From contig JAKSZU010000004.1 of the NCBI GenBank assembly GCA_026018925.1, positions 8,900,017 to 8,964,016 on the forward strand: DNA of 64,000 nucleotides, read 5' to 3'. The translations under genes were made by a program, and so were the position numbers. The first letter of the stretch is position 1. The number at the start of each line of letters is the position of its first letter. The notes under the pieces were generated by a model, which was not told the DNA's origin, searched no databases, and saw only the letters and a program-made list of their open reading frames with translations. This DNA comes from Tupaia tana (Eukaryota > Chordata > Mammalia > Scandentia > Tupaiidae). Positions 32,770 to 43,494 of the stretch are shown here, in pieces.

Positions 32770-33270
32770 GAGGCTCATGGTCATGTCACAGACACCTGCC
32801 ATAGGCCAAGCGCTCTTCCAGGGGCCGGGGAGGGGGCAGAGAGCAAGACGGAGACATCCCCGCCTTTGCGTGGAGTCTACATTCTAGTGGGAGAGGCAGG
32901 CTATCTCGAGCTCACACGGACTTAAAACGGCAGCGGGCGAAGAGCTGTGCAGGTACGTGGTGCCCTGACAGCAGACAGCAGGGGGATTTGCCCTAGTCAG
33001 GGAGGCCAGAGAAAGCTTCCCCGAGGAAGCTCAACTGGGCTGAGATCTGAAGGGGGTGTAGGAGTTGGCAAGGCAGCAGCGGGCTGGAACGGCTCTCTGG
33101 ACACAGGGAACGGCCCTGTGATGTGAGGGACCATGCGCATGAAAAGGAGTGGCCCTGCTGGACGGGGGGCGGGGTATGTTAGGAGAGGGCATTGGAGGGT
33201 AGGAAGGGCCAGAGCCCGCAGGCCCTGCTGCCAGCTGACGGCGTTTTATCCCGACCACATCAATAGGCCA
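32770..33270 (-). mobile_element. L2-like fragments
   Basis: GGAGTCTACATTCTAGTGGGAG, GCTTCCCCGAGGAAGCTCAACTGGGCTGAG and CACAGGGAACGGCCCTGTGATG are antisense L2 words in the expected order. Confidence 0.5.
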
Positions 33271-35904
33271 GCGAAGAGGGTTAAGCAGCAAGTGGTGGGT
33301 CAGTTCTGCATTTTCCAGTGACCGTTTGGATTGGAGTGGGCACGAATGGAAGCAGGGAGACCGGGAAGGAGGCTCTCACAAACATGCAGGCAGGGGACAA
33401 CACTGGGAACAGGGCTGGGTCCATCCGCAGTGCTTTCTGCTGCAGATACAGCAAGTCTGGCCAGCAGTGGTCTGGATCGAGTGTCTCCCTTATCTCAGAC
33501 GGGCCTGGAGCGAGGCCGCTCGTGTTGGTCCGGTGGCTCAGTGACGTCAGGACCAGCATCCCTGCAGCCCTCTGGGCCTTTCTCTCACGGTGGCCAGACA
33601 GCTACCTTGGATGTGGCCATCGCTGATATATTCAAGCCTAAAAGAAGGGGAGGAAGGGTGGCACTTGCAAGGCCTGTCCCTTTTGTCACAGAGGCAGAAC
33701 GTCTCCCAGGAGCCCTTGCCCGATTTGTATGTGTGTATCATTAGCCAGACCCGAATCATGTGACCTCTAGTCACCAGGCAGGCTGGGAAGGGCACAGGAG
33801 TTTGGAGTGAGTTTCAGCTCATCGGCCGACAGGGTCTGGTAGATACGGACGTAAGCGGCACACCTGTTTCCAGGAAGCGGAATCCCTAGCACTCGGCCCG
33901 GGGTCAGTTGTTAGTCCCTCCTCACTCGTTTTTCCTTCCCGTTGATCGTGTTTGGTCTTGAGGTAGGCGCGGGGCCAGAGGGATGTGGTCCTTGAGCATG
34001 ATGTGGAGGAGGGAGCTGCCCTTGGCTCAATATTTCCTGTCGGAAATCCGCAAGTCGGACACCGCCCCCCATTAATTTGGGTTTGGTTATACTGTGTACT
34101 GTTTGGATGTTGGGGACCTTGGAAACCCGAAAGCAAGGGATCACAAGAGAGGTGACACGGTGTGGCCTTTCCGAGTTTATGAAACGGTTCCCTATGCACT
34201 GTGCTAGTTGATAGCCAGCGCGGTCCTGGGTGACGGTGAGGAGGCGTCCTTAGACTGAGTGAGGCCACAGACCTCTGGTCTCAGCCTGTGTCTTTTCCTG
34301 CTGGAAGGTGGGTGCTGCTCTGTAGGACGTGGGTAAGGGGGCAAGGGAGTTGGGGGGTGGCCCGTGTGGAGAGGAGCAGGTGCAGGAGCCCACCTCTGAG
34401 GCGCGTGCCAGAACAGGGACTGCTGTCAGAGAGGCTGATGACTGGTGGGAATGTGCTGGAGGCTCGGCAGCTTGGTAGCAACACCTGTGTGAAGTGGGCC
34501 TGGGGGAGCCACTGGGAAGTTCACCGGGAGGCACCGGTTCAACGGCACCGCAAGCAAAGCGAATGGGATGGTCTGGGCTCTTGCCAAAGTGGCCTTTTGT
34601 GTTGAGTCTCAGACATGAGTCCCGCCGGGGACACGGAGAGGAAGAGTGTATTGTGGACAAAGGACCAGACTGTCATAATTGCTTTCAAATTGGGGACAGG
34701 CTTCCAGGTGGTTTTCCAACCTCTGCTTGAGAGACCATCTTGGTCTGAAGTCCTCTTTGTGTCCCCAGAGAAGGGCAATGGCGAAGAAAAATTGTCATCT
34801 AGAGCCAGACAGTTGATGCCTGCGAGGTCACTCCGGTATTCCTTGAGGCAAGATAACCAACAGCTTCCCCAGTTCAGGCTCCAGGTGGACTGGAGCCTGG
34901 GTGTGTCTCCCCCTCTCCTCTATGGAAGATTCCCAAGAGACTCCATAGTCTTCTTCATTGTCTCACATCTCAGAGGGTCAGGAAGTTCTCCCTGCTGTCT
35001 GACTGAGCCTCTTGCACTACTATTAATCATGCTTGCAAAGCCAGCTCTTCTTCCTGACATACCCGTGTCTAATAATGGCATCATTAGTCTCCCAGTCACG
35101 GCTGCTGCAAACTTCAGAGTCGTCTTCCTTTCTGACTCTCCTTTCCCCAAACCCTAACTGTCTGCTGGAACTCCGAGCCCACCCCTCGGAATGCCCTACT
35201 TGCACACCCCTTCTGCTGTGTGCCTGCCACTCCCTCCACTGCCACCGCCCTTGTCTAGGAACACGCAGCCATCTTGTACTCCACGACCAACACCCTCTTC
35301 TTTGCAAAGCCTTTCATTTTCCTCCATTGAATCTGGTCTTGCCGTCAGCTGAGCCAGCCTGACGTTTTGGAACCTCTTTCCAGCACAGTCGCTTCCTTGT
35401 CCACTTAGTGACCTGCTCTGAGAAAATACCTGAGTGAGACACTGGAGGATCCAGACATGGCTGAGACCTGACTCCTGCCCTTCAGAAGCCCACATTTAGT
35501 TGGGGAGACAGAAACCAGAACAAGTAATTTCAACGCAGCGTGATAGCTGCTTCCGTGGGGGCACCCTGGGTGCCGTAAAAGCCCAGTAGAGAGACATAAC
35601 CCAGAATAAGAGTACAGAAAGTCTTCAAGGGAAGGTGGGGCTCAGCATGAGTACGGATTGGCTGGGACGGGGGCGGTGTCGGGGTAGCCAAGGAGATTCT
35701 AGGAGGCGGGAACAGCTTGAGCACATGACGGGCCGAGATGGCTGGTATGTGAGGTCATCCTCCTTTTAGGCTATAAACCCCTCAAGGTCAGGGACCACAC
35801 TTCGATCACCTCTGTACACAGCTCATTCCAAGTCTCGCTGTGGTGGCTGGTCGGCAAATGTTCATGGGTTGGATTTGTATTTGAGGGCAATGAAAATGCA
35901 CTGG

Positions 35905-35925
35905 CTCAGCACCACGGACAGATCA
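35905..35925 (+). promoter_or_regulatory. REST/NRSF RE1 element, near-canonical
   Basis: TCAGCACCACGGACAG is a perfect match to 16 contiguous central bases of the 21-base RE1 consensus. Overall agreement is 17 of 21, with mismatches only in the outer bases. It lies in intron 1, 1.8 kb upstream of the start codon. REST represses neuronal genes outside neurons through such sites, which fits a brain-restricted gene such as DLGAP3. Binding itself is inference. Confidence 0.7.
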
Positions 35926-36284
35926 CACAGACACCTGCAGTTGGAGGTAGTCCAACCTGTACGCTCATTTACATGTATTTGCATAATGAAGCCAACTTCA
36001 TTTCCCAGGGGTTCCAGAGGCTCTGCATCATGGGGGATCCAATCAGTCCTGGTTTGGGGGGTTGGGAAGGGAGACTGTCAGGGCCAGAGACCGGTCCTCC
36101 AAGGACTCCAGGAGAGCACCCCCCTTTGCTGACCACCTCTTTCTTTCCTGTCAGGGCCAGAGGTCCTGAGCCTTCTGCAGTTAGGGTTCTGCCTGGTGGT
36201 GGGGATCCCGATGGCAAGGATGGGACACCCCGGATGGTGAGTGGTGGGAGAACCTTGGAGATGGGGATTAGATTCAGGTTTTCA

Positions 36285-36420
36285 AACCCAAATAACTTGG
36301 GTTTGAATCTTGATTCTGAGTGACTCACCCGCGTACGGGCTTTGTGACCTCACTGACTTCTTGGGGTAGTGTGGCTAATACCTTCATTACAGGGTTTCAG
36401 TGGTATAGCGTATTTGGAAC
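36285..36420 (-). mobile_element. MIR
   Basis: CTTGGGTTTGAATCTTGATTC and GGCTTTGTGACCTCACTGAC are antisense MIR core words. Confidence 0.55.
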
Positions 36421-37329
36421 ACATCGTGTCCGATACGAGAGCTCGGAGATAGTAGCCTAGCTTCGAGCAGGGCTTGGAAGGAGCCTGAAATGGGGTGGAT
36501 GCAGGGAAGAGGCGGGGAGAAAGGGGGAGTAAGTCTCAGAGGTGCTGCTGTCTGGAGTCTTTGAGGCTGTCATCCTCCCTCATCAGCAGATGGCCCAGGA
36601 GCCTGGTCTGGGATGAGGGAGGGCTCCGTCTGCCAGCTCCTCCGTCCCTGTCCCTCCTGCTGTCACCCCCTCCTGCTGTAGCTCCTGTCCTGGCAGCTCC
36701 TGGAGTCCTGATTGGAGGCAGCTCTTGCTGAGAGCTGACCTCTCTGTCCCGGAGCCTTGGCAGGCCTGGGATGGGGGCCAGAGGATGGTTCCAGAGCTTT
36801 TTCCCCGTCACCTCCCTGCCTTGCCAGTCCGCTGTTCCTGGAGAAGGGACTCCGAGGTTCCTGTCCCAGTCCAGGGCTGCCTTGCATAGGCAGTGCATAG
36901 CCTCTTGAGTGAGGTTTTTTTCTCCGTCCATGACTCTACTCCTGGGGAACAGGGCTGGGGGGTGGAGGCAAAGCAGAAAGGGACTTTAAGGGGGAAATAT
37001 TTGCAATGCAGAAGAGGGAGGGGGAGGAGTCATTTCAGGTTTCCTTCCTCCCTGGGTCCTGAGGGGAGGGAGAACTGAGCCTGGCAGCCAGAGCAGGGTG
37101 TGGAAGGAAGGGGAGGGATCTTTCTGCAGAGAGTTGCTGGACATACAGCTCTGGGTCCTGAGTCCTCTGGCCACGGGACCGGGAGCTGGCTTTGCGGAGG
37201 TGGGGCCTGGGGTAGGCGTGGGGTGGAGGCATGGCTCCGGATCCATGTGCCTGAAGTCTGCTGCCAGAAGCCGGTTCACCTGACGGCGGGTTCCTTTGAC
37301 TGCTCTGTGTGCCTGCTTGGGTTCCCTTT

Positions 37330-37580
37330 CATTGTTGGTAACCTAAGCATATTAAAAAGCCCATTTGGCTGAGGGCACTTCCTCTTGTGAATAAGTATTT
37401 ATCAAATTTGCAGCACTTGATGAATGGTGGGATTATTTTGTGCCCTTGCGATTGTGTTGTCAATTATGACTGTTTTAAGGACTTTTTAGCCCGTTTGGAG
37501 AACCATAGCACAATTAATCCAATAAATTGATGTGCATTACCCAAAGCGATGCATGAATGCGTAATACGAGATGGCTTAGG
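37330..37580. promoter_or_regulatory. AT-rich block upstream of exon 2, possible conserved element
   Basis: About 250 bp of AT-rich, non-repeat-like sequence sits in otherwise GC-rich DNA and ends about 50 bp before exon 2. It holds homeodomain-like CAATTAATCC, ATAAATTGATG and an ATGCATGAATGCG segment. Conservation is suspected but not tested. Confidence 0.35.
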
Positions 37581-37630
37581 TGAAGTGGCCTGTCGTTCAC
37601 TCCAAATCCCTTTTCTCCCAATTTTTCCAG

Positions 37631-37681
37631 GAGGTTCCTGGGGCCTGGCCCCCAGCACTCTGAAGAGCCTTTGCTGAGGCC
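37631..37681 (+). other. DLGAP3: 5' UTR part of exon 2
   Basis: The acceptor is a pyrimidine-rich tract ending TTTTTCCAG at 37630. The 51 leader bases contain no ATG, so the start at 37682 is the first AUG of this exon. Confidence 0.8.
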
Positions 37682-38791
37682 ATGAGGGGTTACCATGGCG
37701 ACCGAGGCAGCCATCCCCGCCCAGCCCGCTTTGCTGACCAGCAGCACATGGACGTGGGCCCCGCTGCCAGGGCCCCGTACCTGCTGGGCTCCAGGGAGGC
37801 CTTCTCCACCGAGCCCCGCTTCTGTGCCCCAAGAGCTGGCCTGGGACACCTTTCTTCTGAAGGGCCCCTGAGCCTGAGTGAGGGGCCATCAGCAGGCCCT
37901 GAGGGAGGGCCAGGGGGGTCCGGGCCTGGGGGAGGGAGCAGCACCTTCCCCAGGATGTACCCCGGCCAGGGCCCCTTTGACACTTGCGAAGACTGTGTGG
38001 GCCACCCCCAAGGCAAGGGTGCCCCCCGCCTGCCTCCTACCCTCCTGGATCAGTTTGAAAAACAGTTGCCAGTTCAACAAGATGGCTTCCACACTCTCCC
38101 GTACCAGCGCGGTCCAGCAGGAGCGGGGCCGGGGCCGGGGCCGGGGCCGGGGTCTGGCCCTGCCCCAGAGCCCCGCAGCGAGAGCCCCAGCCGCATCCGG
38201 CACCTGGTTCACTCGGTGCAGAAGCTCTTTGCCAAGTCCCACTCTCTGGAGGCGCCAGGGAAGCGGGACTACAACGGGCCCAAGGCCGAGGGCAGAAGTG
38301 GCTCTGGGGGAGACTACCCTGGCCCGGGCTCTGGAGGCCCCCACGGCTCGCACCACCACCACCACCACCACCATCACCACCACCACCAGTCCCGGCATGG
38401 CAAGAGGAGCAAAAGCAAGGACCGCAAGGGGGACGGGCGGCACCAGGCCAAGGCCGCAGGCTGGTGGAGCTCCGATGACAACTTGGACAGTGACAGTGGC
38501 TTCCTGGCGGGTGGGCGGGCCCCTGGGGAGCCCGGAGGTCCCTTCTGCCTGGAGGCTCCAGATGGGTCCTACCGGGACTTGAGCTTCAAGGGTCGCTCGA
38601 GCGGGTCAGAAGGTCGCTGCCTCGCCTGCACCGGCATGTCCATGTCACTGGACGGGCAGTCGGGCAAGCGCAGTGCCTGGCATACCATGATGGTCAGCCA
38701 GGGCCGGGACGGATACCCAGGGGCTGGGCCAGGCAAGGGGCTCCTGGGCCCAGAGACCAAGGCCAAAGCCAGGACTTACCACTATCTGCAG
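37682..38791 (+). CDS. DLGAP3: DLGAP3 coding exon 2 (residues 1-370)
   Basis: DLGAP3 (SAPAP3) is a cytoplasmic scaffold of the excitatory postsynaptic density. This exon gives the N-terminal 370 residues, starting MRGYHGDRG. The start has G at -3 and is the only start that yields the family N-terminus. Visible blocks are a Gly/Pro-rich segment at 72-86 and the FDTCEDCVGHPQ motif at 99-110. A GP repeat lies at about 146-158, encoded by a GGGGCC tract. The conserved SRIRHLVHSVQKLFAKSHSL stretch is at 170-189. Twelve histidines at 224-235 precede the basic KRSKSKDRK segment at 241-249. The WWSSDDNLDSDSG motif is at 261-273. The exon ends in phase 0 at the donor CAG/GTGAGG; the frame would continue 43 codons into the intron, which is not coding. 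N-terminal disorder and low-complexity tracts are normal for the family. Confidence 0.97.
37689..37702 (+). promoter_or_regulatory. RFX X-box-like palindrome over the start region
   Basis: GTTACCATGGCGAC fits the degenerate X-box GTTRCCATGGYRAC at every position. It overlaps codons 3-7 of DLGAP3, so coding constraint could explain it. Confidence 0.35.
37695..37871 (+). other. Overlapping +1-frame small ORF (58 codons)
   Basis: An AUG in optimal context (ACCATGG) lies 13 bases after the DLGAP3 start in the +1 frame and opens 58 codons to a TGA at 37869. The DLGAP3 AUG itself has a weaker context (GCCATGA), so leaky scanning could reach it. The product would be Pro/Ala/Trp-rich with no family that I recognise. 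Translation is unproven. Confidence 0.3.
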
Positions 38792-39589
38792 GTGAGGCTT
38801 TGGTGGGGGTGGGGAGCGGGGACAGTGGAAAGAGTTGGTCTTGTCACCCAGGGAGCCAGATGTTCCTGTGATGAAGGGCCTGGGCGCAGAGAGGCTCTTT
38901 CCCTCCGCACTGTGTCGCCCTGAGCTCCCGTGGGGGCCTCAGTTTCCCATCTGTGCAATGAAGAGGCCCTTCTATTCTAACAATGTCTTTCAGTGCCAGG
39001 GAGGACCCCCCCGCCAATCCTGCTGCCTTGTACGAGCTGTCCCGAGCTCTGTCCTAGGGGGCTGGAGGCAGAGTGAGGTTGAGGGGAGGCAGAGGGCCGG
39101 CTGTTGGTGCCCCTGGCTGTAGCTGCCCTCAGATCGGAGCCCCTAGGCCTTCTCCAGATCTCTTTCTGCTCAAATCTGGGTGGTCAAGATGTGGATTGAA
39201 TACGGAGGTCGGTTGTTTCCAGAATAACTGCAATGCCTCTGCTGGGGGTTGTCATCTGGTGTACCCACGGTGCGACAGCCATGAGGCTGTGGAGGAGCCC
39301 GGAGCGCCTGTCGGGTTTTACCGGACGGGACGACACTGGAGGCCGAGCCTGGATCCACTTCCAGAGAGGGCCCGCTGGGAGTGGACGTGCAGGCGCCGGC
39401 TGCCATGTTCCTCCCAGCCTGTCTTACCACCCGTGTGGTCTGGGCAGGAGAGGCTGGGGGCTCTGACCCCGTATGGAGCCTGCACCCCAGCCTCGTCCAG
39501 CCCACACTGTGGCCCTGCGTTAGGAGGAAAAGTCAGCCAAGTTCTGGAGGCCTGGCAGTTGGCGGGTTATTCTCCCTGCATTCTGCGCA

Positions 39590-40010
39590 GTGAGTCGGCG
39601 TCATTCGTTCAGAGCGCATTTCCTGGGTACCGTGGGTACCGAGAGGAAGGGCCAGTTGTCGCTTGTGAGGAGCCCACGGCACAGAGGGGACAGACAGGAG
39701 CAGGCAGAATACAGGGTGGTGGGGCTGTGATGGAGCCCTGGGCACCATGGAACACGCAGAGGCACTTCCTCTTCCTGCCACCGGTGGTTTGGGACAGCCA
39801 CTGGGAGGAGTGTCCCCTGAGCTGAGTCTCAGGCAGAGCTGGAGTTGGTTGGGTGCAGGGTGTAGGTGCAGAGCCTTCCGCGTGTTCGGCGGTGTGGGAA
39901 TTGAGACAGCAGGTCACAGGTTATGGCCTTGCTGGCAAGCTGGTCATACTCCGCGCTCTCCTGGCAACTCACGAAAGCCCAGAGGAGCAAATGGGGCCGC
40001 GGGCGCGAGT
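39590..40010 (-). mobile_element. L2-like fragment
   Basis: CATTCGTTCAGAGCGCATTTCCTGG and TCCCCTGAGCTGAGTCTCAGGCAG recall antisense L2 order. Diverged. Confidence 0.4.
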
Positions 40011-41274
40011 AGGAGGGACTGCTGGGATCGGGACTTGTAGGTTGGCCTGGGAATGCCCCCTCCCTCCCCAGGCAGCAAGGTGCTCTAAGCTGGTATTGAA
40101 GGGTCCAGAGAAGGGGTGCCCTCCCTTCTTCCCCTGTAACTGAGCCCTTGCCCTCTCCGGAGCCTCACCGCATTCCCCTGCTCCCTGCTGCTTCTCCAGG
40201 GCTGCCCTGACCTCCCTGGGGGCTTCCTTTTTAGCATGCACCTCACAGTGTCCTGCGGAGGCGCGAGGCGAGGAGCTCCGCAGTGGCTACAGTGGGAGCT
40301 TGCAGCGCCGGAGCGCCCTGGCTGTCCCCTCTGCCGGCCTGCCTCTCCCCCTGCCTGCTGCTCATCTGTAGGGGGTGGGGAAGGGGAATGACTGCAGGGT
40401 CTGGGATTCCAGGGCATCTTAGGCTGGGAGTTCGAGCCCACCTAGGGGAAGGGCAAGGGGCTGCAGGGACCCACCACGGGCCGAGCTCTCTTGGCACAAA
40501 AGCAGGGAGGCCAGCGCTGTCGGACCATCTGTCTCGCTGGATTCTCAGCGGCTCTGCCCAGGGCCTGCCTCTTCCTGGACACTGTCCCTCAATCCTCTTT
40601 CCACTCCGAGCTCTTGTTCCCTCGTGGAGCTCTGCACCTCTGTGTTCGTGGAGCCCCAGGCCCTCACTGAGCCCTGTTTCTCTCTGTGGGTTCCTCCGCG
40701 GGGCCCCAGCCCATCGCTGGGTCCCCGATCTGGTGCTGATCTCTCTCCACTCGCCTCACCTCACCCTCTAATCCCCCACCCCGCGCCCTCCCGAACCCTG
40801 TGCCCTTTCCAGGTTTGGACCCTGCCCTGTTTTAAATCCCCGCCACCTCGCCAGCCCTCTCTCCGCCTTTGCACCTCACCCTCCCAGTGGGCCCTCGTGG
40901 GTTCCCTGGCCTTCCTGCCAGCCCGCCTCTACACTCCTGTAGCACCCCAACCCCTCAGTCCTGCCCCGGTGCAGAGGAAAAGCCAGGCCACCGGCTGGGG
41001 ACTCATCTCTGGGACCCTGGCCATCCTTGTGTGGTCTTCGCTGGCCTGTTCCCTTTTCCTGAAAACACGCCCGACGTTGCTGTCTCCCTAAAGCGCCTTT
41101 GCTCAGCGCCAGCCGTTCCTTCCCGCCTTCCCTCCGTGTCCGTGTCCGGGTTCTGAGCCGCAGACCCGGTTTCCCGGCAGCTCCCCCCCTGCAGTGCTCG
41201 CCACGCTCCCTGACCGCTGTCACCAGTGGCCTCTGGGAGCTAGCTTCGAGGTAGCCTTCAGTGCTTGTGTGAAG

Positions 41275-41450
41275 AGTTACCGTTCCTTGAGCACTTGCTA
41301 CGTGGGGAAACTCGATCGGCTAACGTCTTTCCCGGCCACGCCGTGACGTGGCCCTCACGATCGCCACACAGTCCGTGTCGCTCAGGGTCGCCTAGCCAGC
41401 AAGTGCTGCACGTGCTCTAACTCCTGAGCCTGAGTGACTAACCTCTGAAC
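41275..41450 (+). mobile_element. MIR
   Basis: TTGAGCACTTGCTACGTGGG, CTCAGGGTCGCCTAGCCAGCAAGTG and CTCTAACTCCTGAGCC follow the MIR order on the plus strand. Confidence 0.55.
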
Positions 41451-41479
41451 GCACTGTGGCATTTGACATAATCGACTCC

Positions 41480-42160
41480 TTTTATTCTCGAAATGTCTCC
41501 TGTTTCCGTGACACGGCAGTCCTGACGTTCCTCCCACCCCTGCCCACTCCTCCTCAGGTGACTTCGCAAGCTCCTTTTTCCCCCTTTTGCAGTCCCTTTC
41601 TAAATGTCAGCGGATTTCTCCTCAGCTCTCTTCCTTCCCCTGGGCGGGCTCATTCCCTGGTACAGACTCAGCTTCCCTCACCCCCATATGGCTGTCTCCA
41701 GTCCCCTTTCCCCATGAACCCCAGAACCAGACCTCTAACCAGGGCTCAGCGGTTGTGTACCAAGCCCAAGGTGCTCCGCCCTGAACCTGTCACCGCGTTC
41801 CTCTGGGGTTCGTGGCTGGATGAGTGACAGCCCCCCCCAGCTGCCTGGCAGTCATCCTCGACTCCTCCCCGCCCCCTCACCCCCACGTCTAATCAGGCTC
41901 CCTGATGCTCCTCGACACCTCTCATTTCCCTCTCCTCTCCCCCTCATTGCCATTGTCTTAATTTAGGCTCCTCGGCTGGGGTCTGGATAACGGCAGCCTC
42001 CTCATTGGTCTCCTCGTGCTTGCCCTGCCCTGCCCGGCTCTGGGCCTCCCACCATCCAGCTCTGGCTGAGCCGGGAGTGCAGCTAAAACAAATCCCATGT
42101 CACTTCCCTGCAAAAACGCTCTGAGGCTCCTCACGGTGGGGAGGGGAGACTTGGGGCTTT
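41480..42160 (+). mobile_element. L2 fragment
   Basis: GCAGTCATCCTCGACTCCTCC, CACGTCTAATCAGGCTCCCTG, GCCTCCTCATTGGTCTCC and CATGTCACTTCCCTGCAAAAACGC match the L2 3' region in order. Confidence 0.65.
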
Positions 42161-42483
42161 GGAATGTAGGCAGAATGGGAGGATGAAGGCCCCTTGGACA
42201 CAGGTCACTCTGGCTTCTGTCAACCTCTTGGCACCTGGCATGTCACCTCTCTTCCCCACCCCAGCTCTCTAGGTGGCCCCTATTTAAGTGGCCAAAGGTC
42301 CCTGGGGTGGCATCTGCTACCGCAGGGATAATGGCCCGAGATCTGACCTCCCCTGTTCGGCCTCCCCGAGCTCTGAGTGCCACTCGGGCCAGGGCAGAGC
42401 GCCTCCTGCTGGCAGTGGGGAGAGAGCCCGGCCTCGGGATGGACGAGGGGCGTGTCTGAGAGGCAGAGGCCCTGTCCCCGCAG

Positions 42484-42689
42484 GTGCCGCAGGATGACTG
42501 GGGGGGTTACCCCACTGGTGGCAAGGACGGGGAGATCCCCTGCCGCCGGATGCGGAGCGGCAGCTACATCAAAGCCATGGGGGACGAGGAGAGCGGGGAC
42601 TCGGACGGCAGCCCCAAGACTTCTCCCAAGGCGGTGGCCCGGCGCTTCTCCGCCCGCCGCTCCTCCAGCGTGGACCAGGCCCGGATCAA
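42484..42689 (+). CDS. DLGAP3: DLGAP3 coding exon 3 (residues 371-438, plus 2 bases)
   Basis: 206 bases in phase with exon 2. The exon encodes VPQDDWGGYPTGGKDGEIPC, then MRSGSYIKAMGDEESGDSDG at residues 393-412. The R-x-x-S-Y-x-x-A core followed by acidic residues is the SAPAP repeat that binds the guanylate-kinase domain of PSD-95/SAP90 proteins, in some repeats after serine phosphorylation. The Ser/Arg-rich SPKAVARRFSARRSSSVDQARI segment follows. The exon ends in phase 2 at a GTAAGG donor, so the next residue (Asn) is split across the intron. Human has TT where this copy has SA in the RRFSARR segment (from memory). Confidence 0.95.
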
Positions 42690-42933
42690 GTAAGGACAGG
42701 GAGGTGGGGCCGGGCGCCGCTGGCTTGTGTAGAGGGGAGCAGGGTGGCCCTGCTTAGGGTTCCACTGGGGTGTCTGACCCTTCCCAGGAACCTTCCTGGG
42801 GGTTTCTTTACCTCCGGTCTCATGGGGACCTCTGGGCGTTCGGGGGACTAGAACCTGCTCAGGGCCCCGGCTACATTTCCCCGCCCCACCCCATGGCAGA
42901 CTCCCCTAACTCTGGAATTCTAACCTTCCCCAG
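42690..42933 (+). other. DLGAP3: DLGAP3 intron 3 (244 bp)
   Basis: Short phase 2 intron with GTAAGG donor and TTCCCCAG acceptor. No repeat seen. Confidence 0.9.
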
Positions 42934-43006
42934 CTGCTGTGTCCCACCCCGGATCCACCCCCGGAGCTCCATCCCTGGCTACAGCCGTTCCCTCACCACC
43001 GGACAG
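42934..43006 (+). CDS. DLGAP3: DLGAP3 coding exon 4 (residues 439-463)
   Basis: A 73-base exon that completes the split Asn codon and encodes CCVPPRIHPRSSIPGYSRSL then TTGQ. The frame closes in phase 0 at the donor ACAG/GTAGGG. The residues are the same as I recall for human DLGAP3. Proline and serine content suggests a flexible linker between the scaffold repeats. Confidence 0.95.
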
Positions 43007-43494
43007 GTAGGGAGCGGCCCAGGACACCTGGCGGAGCGCGGGAAGGTGGCTCAGCCACACGCTCCGCCTGCGCCTAAAATCAGGTCTGCCCACAGGGTGA
43101 GCCCCGGCCTGGTTCTGGGGAGACTGGGGAACCTGCCTTGGGACCTGCTGGAGTTGGCTGGGACTGGGAGCTCAGGGAATCATACCCTTAAAACCCGCCG
43201 GGTGTCCTCAGAGCCATGAGGTTGTCAGGGCACCGCCGGTTCTCAGAGGGCCTGCTTGCTCCCCGCTGTGGCCTGGGAGTTCTGGGACGCCAGCAGACAC
43301 CTTACCCCCCAGCACCTTCCTTCCTCAGCTCTCAAACGGCAATAATAGATACTAGTAGCTATCTCTCTGCTGTTTTGTGAATTTCGTGAGAAAATGTATG
43401 CAAACACAAGGTACCTGGCCCAAAATTGGTATTTTATAAATGTGAGTTCCATACCTAAGTGTAGACGTTCCCCTTAATTAAACAGAGCCAGCAC

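Larger units (their letters stand above)
14387..37630 (+). other. DLGAP3: DLGAP3 intron 1
   Basis: About 23 kb between the predicted exon 1 donor and the acceptor TTTTTCCAG at 37621-37630. It is mostly GC-rich single-copy sequence with old MIR and L2 fragments and few young SINEs. I found no convincing coding exon or RNA gene in it. Stretches without assigned features include 15.04-15.48, 16.33-17.23, 17.67-18.5, 18.53-19.4, 19.43-20.6, 23.42-24.39, 24.52-25.43, 30.09-31.13, 31.45-32.23, 33.3-35.9 and 36.42-37.33 kb. Confidence 0.7.
38792..42483 (+). other. DLGAP3: DLGAP3 intron 2
   Basis: GT-AG intron (GTGAGG donor, CTGTCCCCGCAG acceptor), phase 0. It holds antisense L2-like sequence at about 39590-40010, a MIR at about 41275-41450 and a sense L2 at about 41480-42160. 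I see no young SINE and no coding exon in it. Confidence 0.85.

Noticed and set aside
37889..38443. 184-codon minus-strand frame opposite DLGAP3 exon 2
   Set aside because: It is the antisense shadow of the exon, with poly-Val from the CAC repeat.
38792..38923. Extension of the exon 2 reading frame by 43 codons
   Set aside because: A consensus donor at 38792 and exact phase continuity with exon 3 show that this is intron.
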